From Planctomycetaceae bacterium (GTDB taxonomy: Bacteria; Planctomycetota; Planctomycetia; Pirellulales; UBA1268), in the NCBI GenBank assembly GCA_002862165.1, contig PKCL01000419.1, positions 1-18,494 on the forward strand: a stretch of 18,494 nt of DNA, in the 5' to 3' direction. Below the pieces are notes generated by a model. The model was not told where the DNA came from, made no database searches, and saw nothing but the letters and a program-made list of their open reading frames with translations. Each line of letters begins with the position of its first letter. Within the stretch, counting starts at the first letter, position 1. Both the position numbers and the translations under genes were made by a program. Below are positions 1 through 7,815 of this stretch, in pieces.

Positions 1-669
1 AGGAATCTGGGCTACTTCAAGAGATTTTTCAGAAGATTAAGACGACTTCTCCTTTCGGAATGAACCCGCCATATTGTTCATCCTCGCCTCTAGTCACCAC
101 TCATCAAACGCTTCCAGATGTGATTCAAAGCGATTCTTATAAAGCAAGCCGAGTGACTCTGTTCGTACACTTGTAAAGATGCTGTGTAAAAACCGAAACA
201 GTACAACTGAAAAGCTTATGTAGCTGTTGAAGCATACTCACCTTCTACTTATAAAGTTGTTGATCGTTTATCCACGCCAGTTCACCTGGGAACGGGACGA
301 CTGCAGGCAAAAATAACAAACGCACGATGAACGACTGCTATCAAGCGTAAGGATAACCTTGTTCAACTGCACTGGTTCAAGTACACCGGTTCAAGTGTGC
401 TGGTTCATATGTTCGCTGACGTGTTGATTTCACGAAGCACTCTTCTCCGACAACTTAACGGCTCATGTCCCGACACATCAACCAAATCAATAAATTATTT
501 CCTAACGGACACCTGATCTATCATCCCTTCTTTCTTTAGATTGCTCTACGAAAACAAGGTAGTTGTCGATACGTCCATACAGTAGCGACTGACTCACGGG
601 GAAAATTTCCCACATCTTAGGATAACAGTGCGAGATCAATCACTACGGAACCATTTTGTGAACACCATA
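1..669. other. Gene-poor stretch with no confident gene
   Basis: No convincing coding region. Plus frame 3 is open from the left edge to a TAA at 174-176 (57 codons), so the extreme left could be the 3' tail of a plus-strand gene, but the translation is serine/threonine-rich and matches nothing I recognise. All three minus frames close within the first 40 bases. The stretch contains a fourfold imperfect 14-nt repeat at 358-413 (listed separately) and a short palindrome-like element at 598-611 (GGGGAAAATTTCCC) about 60 nt beyond the stop of the neighbouring minus-strand gene. No clear rho-independent terminator and no tRNA-like fold was seen. Confidence 0.6.
358..413. repeat. Four imperfect tandem copies of a 14-nt unit (core GGTTCAA)
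   Basis: Units at 358-371, 372-385, 386-399 and 400-413 align head to tail without gaps. The second reads CTGGTTCAAGTACA and the third CCGGTTCAAGTGTG. The core GTTCA is kept in all four; the first unit differs from the second at 3 of 14 positions and the fourth has lost its 3' half similarity. It lies in non-coding DNA beyond the 3' end of the first minus-strand gene. It could be a small degenerate repeat or a cluster of protein-binding sites; nothing in the sequence decides between these. Confidence 0.6.
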
Positions 670-1968
670 CTAAGCCGACCGTAAAACTTCTTCCGCAGCG
701 AGACGTCCGGCAGCTAACGCTCCATTGATAGAAGAAGTCGTAAGATGATCTCCGCACAAAAATAGACCAGGAGCGAGACGATTTGATTGAAATCTTTGCC
801 GCCTCGACGTTGGCGTTTCAACCGGCAAAGCGTGTGGTACTGACACTGTTGTCACGTGATTCCACTGCTCGACTTCGGCACCGAACCAAGCCCTAGCCTG
901 CTTGCGTATCGCAACCGGTAGCGACTCGTCTTTACCTTTCCAATCGCCTCTTATTGAAACGTAAATAAGATTTTTGCCTTCTGGCGCATAACCATCTGCA
1001 ACAGCAGACGGTGTCGAAAGATTGTCAATTGGTCCCACTTCAATCGGTTCAGATGAGACGACAAGAGTCTTATCACACGAGGGTTTCTTATCAGATTCAA
1101 AAGCTACAAGCCGAGTGCTTTTCCATGCCGGGGGCGTCCACGTTGTGATGGTACCTTCTGGCAAAAGTGGTTTATTTTCAACTGCAGCTGCTGAAATGAC
1201 AACCGACCCAGCACATAACCGCCGACCATCATCAATTGCAACTTCCCACCCCCCAACAGACTCATTCACGATTTTTGTAACAGGAGCAAGAGTCTTTAAA
1301 CAACCTAAGGGAAGCTTTTGAACCATTTGCCGAGGAATAGCAGACATGCCACCAGCCGGAAGACACGCACTACCAAGAGAGAACATCGCAAATGTGAATT
1401 CAAAAACCTGCGATGCTGTCGTCAGATTTCTTTCAAGAAAGACGCCACCGAAAAATGGTTCGAAAAACAATTGAATAAACTCGGGTGAGAAGCCCCTTGA
1501 AACGAGTTCCTCTCGTGTTGTTTTTTCTTGGTCGTTGGAAATACCAATCGGGTCTATCTTCCCATTTCGCACGCCAGCCAGAGCTTGGTTCCGCAAATAG
1601 GCAACACGTAAGCCGTCCGGCACACCAACGACTCCTGACAACACTGATCGAATGGCTGCGTAAGGTCGCCGCCACGGATCACTTATTGGAAGTAACCGTC
1701 CACGATGCGCCACAAGTGCCCCCGGCTCAAAAGCACCAAAATTTAAGGATGGGTAGTCAAGAAATTTTTTCCCTTCAGCGTACGAGTCCAAATACACCTG
1801 AAAGCCGCGATCAATCTGAAATCCATTGACGGTGTCGGTGCCAACTCGTCCACCAGGGCTGTCCGTTGATTCAAGAATCAATACAGACTTGGACTGCTCG
1901 ACAAGTGTTCGAGCACAAGCAAGCCCTGACAATCCGGCCCCTACAATAATACAATCAACTTTTTTCAC
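670..1968 (-). CDS. FAD-dependent oxidoreductase, protoporphyrinogen oxidase/phytoene desaturase-like
   Basis: A 432-residue flavoprotein of the amine oxidase superfamily. The N-terminus carries the dinucleotide-binding beta-alpha-beta fold: IIVGAGLSG at residues 7-15, the ribose-binding Glu33 in VLILES, then the GGR motif at 39-41 that continues FAD binding. The C-terminus has the second FAD-contact block (LFLCGDH followed by SINGALAAGRLAAEEVL), typical of these enzymes. The family includes protoporphyrinogen oxidases, carotenoid desaturases and amine oxidases; nothing here fixes the substrate, and no haem or carotenoid gene is adjacent, so I give no gene symbol. The start is GTG with a weak GGTGGG about 8 nt upstream. 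It is the last gene of the minus-strand run, 64 nt after the aldehyde dehydrogenase, and is probably co-transcribed with it. It is soluble; no signal peptide is evident. Confidence 0.85.
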   Translation of the reverse strand: MKKVDCIIVGAGLSGLACARTLVEQSKSVLILESTDSPGGRVGTDTVNGFQIDRGFQVYLDSYAEGKKFLDYPSLNFGAFEPGALVAHRGRLLPISDPWRRPYAAIRSVLSGVVGVPDGLRVAYLRNQALAGVRNGKIDPIGISNDQEKTTREELVSRGFSPEFIQLFFEPFFGGVFLERNLTTASQVFEFTFAMFSLGSACLPAGGMSAIPRQMVQKLPLGCLKTLAPVTKIVNESVGGWEVAIDDGRRLCAGSVVISAAAVENKPLLPEGTITTWTPPAWKSTRLVAFESDKKPSCDKTLVVSSEPIEVGPIDNLSTPSAVADGYAPEGKNLIYVSIRGDWKGKDESLPVAIRKQARAWFGAEVEQWNHVTTVSVPHALPVETPTSRRQRFQSNRLAPGLFLCGDHLTTSSINGALAAGRLAAEEVLRSA

Positions 1969-2032
1969 ACGTCATACCCACCAGCTTGTGTGACATTTTC
2001 TTCACCGTGCTTTTTCACTTTTTCAATCATTT

Positions 2033-3523
2033 TTACAACGGACGGACAATTGACTGACTTCGCCAATAATCAAACAGGGTTTCGATGGAATTGACGCCTC
2101 CCCCCATACCGCTCTTGTGGATTCCACCGTACGGCACCCCTTTTGCAAAAACATTGTGAGAATTAATCCAACTATTCCCAGCGACCATAGACTCAGCTAC
2201 CCGAGCTGCTCGCCCTAAATCAGTGGTCCAGACACTATTTGCAAGACCATAGTCGGTGTCATTCGCAAGCGAGATCGCCTCCGACTCCTGCTCAAATGTC
2301 GTCATATATGCAACCGGACCAAATATTTCCTCTCTGGCGGCCACATTATCAAGTGATCCACTCAACAAACATGGCTTTACGTAGAAACCATTGCGTCCAA
2401 CAACTTCGGCCGGACCTCCAGGTACTACAATATCGGCACCTTGTGCGATACCTTTTTCAAGGTAATCCAATACTCGCTCTCTTTGTTTTGAATTAACAAC
2501 AGGCCCCATTGTAGTGCTACCGTCAAGCTGATATCCGACTTTGACACGTTGCATTTCTTGTCTGCAGGCATCAATAAAATCATCATATATTGATCGATGA
2601 ATAAGCCAGCGAGTGGCGTCACAGCAAACCTGACCGGTATGGAAAGTAATCGCCCCAACAAGTTTTTTAGCGGTTGCTTCAACATCGACATCTTCAAAAA
2701 CTACCGCCGCGCCCTTGCCGCCAAGCTCAAGTTTGACAGGTACAAGATTACGACCACATGACTCCCCAACAAGCCTTCCCACTTCGGGAGAACCCGTGAA
2801 CGACATCCGCCGAATACCGGGGTTCGCTGAAAGAGCTGCTCCGGCTTCGCTACCAAGACCGGGAACAACATTTACAACACCATCGGGCATGCCACTTTCA
2901 CGAGCTAAACGAGCGATATAGATTGATGAAAGAGGTGTGTCTTCAGCAGGCTTCACTACCACGGTGTTTCCTGCAGCCAAAGCAGGTGCAATACCCCATC
3001 CCATGAGCAAAACTGGGAAATTCCATGGAAAGATAAAGCCACAAGCTCCCCATGGGCTACGGAGTGTCCATGCCTCATGCCCCGCTACAGCGAGTTGATT
3101 ACGACGCTGTACATGCATCGCCATATCTGCAAAAAACCGGACTGATTCCACAAAATTCTCAACATCTCCCAGAGCTTGCGCGGGTAATTTACCTGCATCA
3201 ATCGCCTCGATTTGAGACACGACTTTCTTTTGCTGCTCTACCAAGTCTGCAAACCGATGAAGTCGCACAGCTCGGTCATTTGGAGCCAATGTCGACCAGC
3301 CCGACTTCTTGAATGATTCATTCGCTTTCTCAACACTACGATTTATATCAGCTGACGTGTAGGCGTGAACTTCAGCAAGCAACTCACCGCTTCCTGGATC
3401 ACGAGATTGGAATGTCGTGTCACCCGAACCGCACCAATCTTCGCCACCAACAACACCGGGAACGGTACCTTCCATCAGAAAGGACTCAACTTCGGGAAGT
3501 TTTGGTGCCACGAGTGATGCCAT
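2033..3523 (-). CDS. NAD(P)-dependent aldehyde dehydrogenase (betaine-aldehyde-dehydrogenase-like)
   Basis: A full-length (496 aa) member of the aldehyde dehydrogenase superfamily, which oxidises aldehydes to carboxylates with NAD(P)+. Visible landmarks are PWNFP (166-170), KPAE (191-194), the FTGSPEVG nucleotide-binding turn (242-249), the general base Glu266 in LELGGK, catalytic Cys300 in GQVCC, and the C-terminal EEIFGPV and PYGGIHKSGMG blocks. All catalytic residues are present, so it should be active. The sequence resembles the betaine/gamma-aminobutyraldehyde group, but the substrate cannot be read from it. The start is ATG with a good GGAG 7 nt upstream. A 213-nt gap separates it from the upstream FAD oxidoreductase, so it may have its own promoter. 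Its position between two FAD amine-oxidase-fold enzymes suggests that it removes an aldehyde made by one of them (inference). Confidence 0.93.
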   Translation of the reverse strand: MASLVAPKLPEVESFLMEGTVPGVVGGEDWCGSGDTTFQSRDPGSGELLAEVHAYTSADINRSVEKANESFKKSGWSTLAPNDRAVRLHRFADLVEQQKKVVSQIEAIDAGKLPAQALGDVENFVESVRFFADMAMHVQRRNQLAVAGHEAWTLRSPWGACGFIFPWNFPVLLMGWGIAPALAAGNTVVVKPAEDTPLSSIYIARLARESGMPDGVVNVVPGLGSEAGAALSANPGIRRMSFTGSPEVGRLVGESCGRNLVPVKLELGGKGAAVVFEDVDVEATAKKLVGAITFHTGQVCCDATRWLIHRSIYDDFIDACRQEMQRVKVGYQLDGSTTMGPVVNSKQRERVLDYLEKGIAQGADIVVPGGPAEVVGRNGFYVKPCLLSGSLDNVAAREEIFGPVAYMTTFEQESEAISLANDTDYGLANSVWTTDLGRAARVAESMVAGNSWINSHNVFAKGVPYGGIHKSGMGGGVNSIETLFDYWRSQSIVRPL

Positions 3524-3736
3524 GGTTTATCTCCAAATTTTTTAGTGCTTGAACTGCCAACTAAACAGAAGCACGAACACAAAATCAGTCTCGAATGACC
3601 CCTAGGATGAAGCCTTCCTAATAACAGCATACCCGCGCCAGAACAAAGATGTCGTGAGCACTGGGAGTTATGTTGCGAGGCGAAAATTTAATGCCCCAAC
3701 TTAAACATTATGACAGGTGCTCTGATCAAGAACTAT

Positions 3737-4795
3737 TTAGGCGAAAAAACGGTGAATCCACCGCGCGGCGGCAAGGCCACTAGACGCCGCAGATTCAACA
3801 CGGCCGCCACCGAATGAATCACCACAACAGACTACTGGAGGGCTGTTCTGCACGGCAATCATTGGTGCCTTTATTGGACAAATAGGAAATGCATACTTCC
3901 ACCGTTGAAGTGAAACTCCATCAATCGCTTTTGAGATATCACCATCGATCCAGCGATGGACCGCTTTTATAAGCTTGTCTTGGACAAGTATTGGATCAGT
4001 GTCGAAATGAATTCTGCTAAATTCAGCAGTCGCTTGAATTGTAAGACTCGGAACGGATGAGATTCCTTTTTGGAAGTTGTCGCCAATCCACGCGACGGGA
4101 CCAGAGCAAACCTCAAGGCCACCAGGGTCAGGGAGCAGGCTTGGTTGCTTCAACTTCAGCATAAGTGAAAAACAGGGCGAATACTCTACTGATGCCAGTG
4201 CCTCCCACGTCGCCGAATCAACATTCGGAGGAACCAAGCCACCGGATGTTAATATTTCTAAAGCCTGTGGGACTGGGGTCGTAAGTAGAGCAGCACGAGC
4301 CACAAACACTTCATTATTCTCACATGACAAACGGACTGAGTCATCCTGAATGCTTACATCGCTTACTCGGACTCCTGTTTTGACTGATTCCGAAAGTTGT
4401 TGGGCAAGGTGCTTGGGAAGGCTTGTCATACCCTGAGAACCTTTCCAGCGTGCATGCCCTACCTCATCGAGTGGTATCACGGCTGCATCCTCGAGTGTTT
4501 CCGCCTTTGGAAACATATCGCACCACGGCTCCACAACACCTGATTCCTTTGCTTCCAAAACAACACTTCCAAAAGCTCTTCCCTTCACTGAAAAATACTG
4601 GGTGCCATGGTCACAGACTGCGTCTTCAATACGACGAGTTGCCATCCGACCACCAACCCCTCGAGATTTTTCCAATACAGCTACTTTACAACCAGCTTTT
4701 GATAAATAAGTGGATGCCATAAGGCCAGCAATTCCAGCCCCGACAACAACAATGTCATACTTATGAAGAATTTGATCAGGTTTTGGATTGGCCAC
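3737..4795 (-). CDS. Renalase-like NAD(P)/FAD-dependent oxidoreductase
   Basis: A 352-residue flavoprotein. The N-terminal FAD-binding Rossmann unit is clear: IVVVGAGIAGL (15-25), Glu42 closing the second strand, VGGRMATRR (47-55), then DHGTQYF (62-68). GGRMATRR followed by DHGTQYF is characteristic of the renalase-like group (COG3380). The C-terminal FAD block is CCGDSFGGGRVESAASSGLAAARW near the end. Bacterial members of this group include oxidases of dihydro-NAD(P) isomers, but many are uncharacterised. The start chosen is GTG, which overlaps the last 20 nt of the upstream membrane-protein gene; the next in-frame candidate would cut into the GAGIAG fold. Overlap and shared strand imply translational coupling with that membrane protein. 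Substrate unknown. Confidence 0.85.
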   Translation of the reverse strand: MANPKPDQILHKYDIVVVGAGIAGLMASTYLSKAGCKVAVLEKSRGVGGRMATRRIEDAVCDHGTQYFSVKGRAFGSVVLEAKESGVVEPWCDMFPKAETLEDAAVIPLDEVGHARWKGSQGMTSLPKHLAQQLSESVKTGVRVSDVSIQDDSVRLSCENNEVFVARAALLTTPVPQALEILTSGGLVPPNVDSATWEALASVEYSPCFSLMLKLKQPSLLPDPGGLEVCSGPVAWIGDNFQKGISSVPSLTIQATAEFSRIHFDTDPILVQDKLIKAVHRWIDGDISKAIDGVSLQRWKYAFPICPIKAPMIAVQNSPPVVCCGDSFGGGRVESAASSGLAAARWIHRFFA

Positions 4796-5195
4796 GATTT
4801 TTCCAGGCTGACAAAAGGATAAGTGAAAATGGAATCCACCAAATTAAATCATTCGTCACAATATTCAGCCCAAAGACGAGAGGCAGTCTCTCGGACCAAA
4901 GTGCTTCGGCAAACCCTATTGGACCAAGAACTTTTCCAAGAAATCCGACAAACACAATTGGCCAGTGCCGAATTGGATCAGACGCCGCGATAATGTATCC
5001 GATGCCATAAACACCAACAATCATACCAATGCACTGCCAAAACTCCGGATAACGAGGCAACTCCATTTCCGCAGCACGAAACATCCACAAAGGAACAATA
5101 ATTGCGACCGCACCCCAGACCATATTGTAAATGCCAGCCGCATAGAGAACCCACCGCATCCACGAATCAGCTTTCATATCCTCGATCGCACTCAT
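4776..5195 (-). CDS. Small four-helix integral membrane protein of unknown function
   Basis: A 139-residue protein that is mostly hydrophobic with four predicted membrane segments at about 14-37, 52-72, 78-98 and 105-130, and short charged termini. Conserved-looking features are a Trp-rich first helix, a GVYGIGY segment in helix 2, FLGKVLGP in helix 3 and NDLIWWIPF in helix 4. I do not recognise a characterised family; the layout is like small DoxX/MauE-type four-helix proteins, but no signature settles that. The start is ATG; another ATG lies 6 codons in (residue 7), and the ribosome binding site is weak for both. It overlaps the start of the renalase-like flavoprotein by 20 nt, so the two are probably made together, perhaps with the membrane protein anchoring or serving the oxidoreductase (inference). 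Confidence 0.75.
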   Translation of the reverse strand: MSAIEDMKADSWMRWVLYAAGIYNMVWGAVAIIVPLWMFRAAEMELPRYPEFWQCIGMIVGVYGIGYIIAASDPIRHWPIVFVGFLGKVLGPIGFAEALWSERLPLVFGLNIVTNDLIWWIPFSLILLSAWKNRGQSKT

Positions 5196-5249
5196 ATAAA
5201 TATTTCTGAAAAGCTTTTCTGAATAATCAGGGAATTAAGTAAACTCAGT

Positions 5250-5975
5250 TTAGAGTAGATGCATGAGATCCGTTGTGCAGGGGATTCGGCTCCCGCCAAG
5301 CAGCTCTCCCTCAGCGCATCCACCAAGAAATCCAACTGTTTGCGAGAGCGCCTCGACTCTTGTGAAAACATGCTTTTTTTCTGGGGGAAACTGAGAGGCG
5401 TAACAGTGAATAGCCTCCATTTTTTGCTTTAAGTGGCCTTCAATATTCACAATAATTGGCCAACATCCTGCTGGAAGATCAGCAACTCCCGTAAACAGGA
5501 AATATGTCAGTAAATGAGGAATCGTATACTCGGGAAGGTTGTCAAAAACGTCATCCCATTTTGTTAAACGAGAATAGAAAACCGCAGCCTCAGTGATCAT
5601 CATAGCCTGTGCGTGGTCAGGCGAGGCCATTGGCGTTTTATCACCAATTCCAAGAACGAGACGCGGCCTGTACCGACGAAACACCTTTGCAAGAGCTACC
5701 CGAACATCAAAACAATCAAATAATTTTCTATTTGGAAAACCGAGTTGTTCACGATGCACGACACCAAGGCAAGCAGCAGCTTTAGAAGCTTCAGCGAGCC
5801 GCTCCTTTGGACCACTTGAAAGGGGTGTTGGCTCTCCGTCAGTGATATCGATAATGCCTACGCGACACCCTTGATCGACTAGTTTTGCAAGAGTTCCGCC
5901 ACACCCTATTTCGACATCGTCTGGGTGGGCGCCGACAGCTATTACGTCAAGCCTTTCAGGAAGTTGGTCGGTCAC
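5250..5975 (-). CDS. bshB1: PIG-L family deacetylase, BshB1-type (bacillithiol biosynthesis deacetylase 1)
   Basis: A 241-residue zinc-dependent N-acetylglucosamine deacetylase. In the BshB family it removes acetyl from N-acetylglucosaminyl-malate, giving GlcN-malate for bacillithiol synthesis. The zinc/catalytic motif AHPDDVE spans residues 16-22 (ligands His17, Asp20; catalytic Asp19), followed by the typical EIGCGGTLAKLVDQG. The third ligand is probably His121 in SPDHAQA. ITDGEPTPLSSGPKERLAEA and the C-terminal VGFLGGCAEGELL fit the BshB1 layout and length. No other bacillithiol gene (bshA, bshC) is in the window, so BshB1 is preferred over a generic PIG-L deacetylase on sequence alone. 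The start is GTG, 3 nt after the CbiET stop, with an AGGG overlapping that stop, which implies translational coupling. Confidence 0.82.
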   Translation of the reverse strand: MTDQLPERLDVIAVGAHPDDVEIGCGGTLAKLVDQGCRVGIIDITDGEPTPLSSGPKERLAEASKAAACLGVVHREQLGFPNRKLFDCFDVRVALAKVFRRYRPRLVLGIGDKTPMASPDHAQAMMITEAAVFYSRLTKWDDVFDNLPEYTIPHLLTYFLFTGVADLPAGCWPIIVNIEGHLKQKMEAIHCYASQFPPEKKHVFTRVEALSQTVGFLGGCAEGELLGGSRIPCTTDLMHLL

Positions 5976-5978
5976 GCC

Positions 5979-7226
5979 CTACCCTGCCTTCGTCGCCGCC
6001 ATGAGGAAGTTTGGATTAATTGCCTCGAAACGGATACGATCCATTTGTTCTATTCCGCGGGCAATATTAACCATCCAGTACCCTGCGTCCTCTGATCGAC
6101 TTCGCAAAAGGGCATGAACTGCAGCCAGGTTCTCAATACTGTTGCAACTCGTGACTAATCGACCTCCCGGCTTCAATCGCTCCCAAGCTTGTTCGACAAG
6201 AGCGGTCACTGAGCGACCACTACCACCTACGTAAATACTGTCTGGGTCTGGGAGATCACTCCACGCCTCTGGCGCCTGACCCAGAATCGCTCGGAGGTTG
6301 TCGACTCCAAATCGCTTTGCGTTTTCCTCTATTAACTGATGATCATCGACATCCATCTCAATGGCAAAGACCGAACCGTTCGGAGCAAGCCTTGCTGCCT
6401 CAACAGCCAGCGATCCACTTCCTGCCCCAACGTCCCACACAATGCTTGTCGAGAACAACGAAAGCTCAGCGAGAGCTAGGCTGCGGACTTCAGCAGGCGT
6501 CAGCAGCCCCCGCTTTGGACGAGATTGGAGGAAAAGTTCATCAGAATTTCCAAAAAGACGACTCCCTGTTTTGCTCGGCAACTCAGTCAATCCACTCGGA
6601 CGCACTAAAATCATGACGTTCAGAGGTGAAAATGATTCTTTGGCAATTTCCTTAAGTGAACCTTGTGTTACCCGCTCATCAGGTGAACCAAGGTTTTCAC
6701 ATATGTACGCCTGCAGTCCCTGAATGCCCTGCTCAAGAAGAGCCTCAGCAACGGCGTTGGGGGGCCATCTCTCACTCGTAAAAAGACCCGCAGTGTCTAC
6801 AGTACGAATTTTGTCAATAACGCGATCGATGACGGTCAATCCCGAAAGATTCGCAAGGTAAGCGTCCTCCCAACTTTCCTTTACCCTCGCAAATGCAAGT
6901 TGCATACTGCTAACGTGAGGAACTACTTCAAATCGCTCTTTTCCAAGTTTCGCGCAAACGTAACGTGCCGTCCCATAGAAAAGAGGATCACCTGATGCCA
7001 ATACAACAATTTTGTTTTGGCTCTCAGATTTTTCGATATGGTCAACCAGTTCCTCAAGGCTTGCAACTATTTCAAGCCTCTCTCGCATTCCTGCGGACAA
7101 GAGGGAACTACACGAATCAGGGCCCAGTAAAACATGAGCCGATTCGACAATCTTGACAGCATGAGCCGTCATACCCTCGATGCCGTCATCACCAATACCG
7201 ACGATAAATACAGTTTCCGCCGCCAC
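5979..7226 (-). CDS. cobL: Precorrin-6Y C5,15-methyltransferase, CbiE-CbiT fusion
   Basis: A bifunctional cobalamin enzyme (CobL/CbiET type) that methylates C5 and C15 of the corrin ring and decarboxylates the acetate side chain at C12, using S-adenosylmethionine. From the start chosen here it has 415 residues. The CbiE tetrapyrrole-methylase domain is at about 4-215, with VGIGDDG (9-15), ASGDPLFYG (77-85) and CENLGSPDERV. The CbiT class I methyltransferase domain is at about 240-405, with VWDVGAGSGSLAVEAARL (GAGSGS 267-272) and YVGGSG. An in-frame GTG at 7250 would add 8 residues, but GTG at 7226 is preceded by a near-perfect ribosome site, AAGGAGGT, ending 3 nt before it, and the protein then begins directly at the fold. 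No other cobalamin gene is present. It follows the IscA-type gene by 33 nt and is coupled to bshB1 downstream. Confidence 0.9.
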   Translation of the reverse strand: MAAETVFIVGIGDDGIEGMTAHAVKIVESAHVLLGPDSCSSLLSAGMRERLEIVASLEELVDHIEKSESQNKIVVLASGDPLFYGTARYVCAKLGKERFEVVPHVSSMQLAFARVKESWEDAYLANLSGLTVIDRVIDKIRTVDTAGLFTSERWPPNAVAEALLEQGIQGLQAYICENLGSPDERVTQGSLKEIAKESFSPLNVMILVRPSGLTELPSKTGSRLFGNSDELFLQSRPKRGLLTPAEVRSLALAELSLFSTSIVWDVGAGSGSLAVEAARLAPNGSVFAIEMDVDDHQLIEENAKRFGVDNLRAILGQAPEAWSDLPDPDSIYVGGSGRSVTALVEQAWERLKPGGRLVTSCNSIENLAAVHALLRSRSEDAGYWMVNIARGIEQMDRIRFEAINPNFLMAATKAG

Positions 7227-7259
7227 TGGACCTCCTTGGCACCGAACCACGTTAGTTGA

Positions 7260-7592
7260 CTAGGCTTGGAATGAACTTCCGCATCCGCAGCTTTTCGATG
7301 CGTTTGGGTTATTAAAGGTGAAGCCTCGTTTATCGATCCCCTCATGGAAGTCAAGTGTTGTGCCATCGAGAAAAAGATCACTCTTTTTATCAACCACAAC
7401 CGCGACACCGTGCTGATCGGTTTTCGTATCAGCCTTTGGATCAAACTGTGTGTCGAAGCCCAGCGAATACTGAAACCCACTACACCCGCCACCAGCGACA
7501 CCTACACGAAGAACTGTACCGTCTTCAAGTTTTTGATCCGTAATAATCTTCATGACTTCGCTGGCTGCTTTTTCAGTAAGCGTAACCGACAT
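7260..7592 (-). CDS. A-type iron-sulfur carrier protein (IscA/ErpA family)
   Basis: A 110-residue A-type carrier (HesB/IscA/ErpA family), which binds a nascent Fe-S cluster or iron and passes it to apo-enzymes. The three conserved cysteines are present: Cys37 in VAGGGCSGFQY and Cys102/Cys104 in the C-terminal KSCGCGSSF. The start MSVTLTEKAASEV is typical. Family members IscA, ErpA and SufA cannot be separated from sequence alone, so no symbol is given. The ribosome site is strong (ACGGAGGT, spacing about 8). It lies 223 nt downstream of the cysteine desulfurase on the same strand; that gap holds a nested inverted repeat (7691-7743), so it may be separately transcribed or regulated. No IscU, HscA/B, ferredoxin or SUF gene is next to it. 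Confidence 0.93.
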   Translation of the reverse strand: MSVTLTEKAASEVMKIITDQKLEDGTVLRVGVAGGGCSGFQYSLGFDTQFDPKADTKTDQHGVAVVVDKKSDLFLDGTTLDFHEGIDKRGFTFNNPNASKSCGCGSSFQA

Positions 7593-7690
7593 CGTATTAA
7601 CCTCCGTAGGAACTTGCCACCTGTTTCAGAAACGCGACGCCCGCTACGGGCAGTTCCACTGAATGATCACATCCAATGGGTCGCGAGAAT

Positions 7691-7743
7691 GCCCTAAAGC
7701 ATCCCTATATAGTTTATCCCCATAGGGATTGTCGGCAAAGGGC
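7691..7743. promoter_or_regulatory. Nested inverted repeat upstream of the A-type carrier gene
   Basis: The inner arms ATCCCTAT (7701-7708) and ATAGGGAT (7722-7729) are perfect 8-bp complements around a 13-nt loop. The outer arms GCCCT (7691-7695) and AGGGC (7739-7743) enclose them. On the minus strand the right part includes TTGCCG and, 16 nt on, TAAACT, a weak promoter-like pair whose -10 falls inside the inner loop. The structure is about 100-150 nt before the carrier start and 73 nt after the desulfurase stop. There is no T-tract, so operator or leader hairpin is favoured over a classic terminator. Confidence 0.45.
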
Positions 7744-7815
7744 GTTATGCTGCTACAGCCAGAAGTCTGCTTCCAAACAACACTTTCTAGCCATCTTGAA
7801 GGAAAAAGACCGGAA

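Noticed and set aside
3..176. Open plus-strand frame entering from the left edge (57 codons, stop at 174-176)
   Set aside because: It could be the tail of a gene, but it is short, shows no recognisable motif and is little longer than chance would allow.
268..276. TTATCCACG, one base off the DnaA-box consensus, suggesting a replication origin
   Set aside because: It is a single match with no clustered boxes, no AT-rich unwinding element and no dnaA, dnaN or gidA-type neighbours.
372..413. GGTTCAA motifs suggesting tRNA T-arms
   Set aside because: They are repeats at 14-nt spacing with no acceptor, D or anticodon stems around them.
1022..1829. Plus-strand frames opposite the first FAD oxidoreductase
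   Set aside because: They lie wholly antisense to a gene with clear conserved motifs and have no domain features.
3545..3574. GTGCTT/AAGCAC inverted arms upstream of the aldehyde dehydrogenase
   Set aside because: Only 6 bp with an 18-nt loop; not distinguishable from chance.
7701..7729. IscR type-2-like half sites (CCCTA and TAGGG) in the inverted repeat before the A-type carrier
   Set aside because: The half sites fit loosely, but the spacer is 15 nt rather than 7, and no Rrf2-family regulator gene is in the window.
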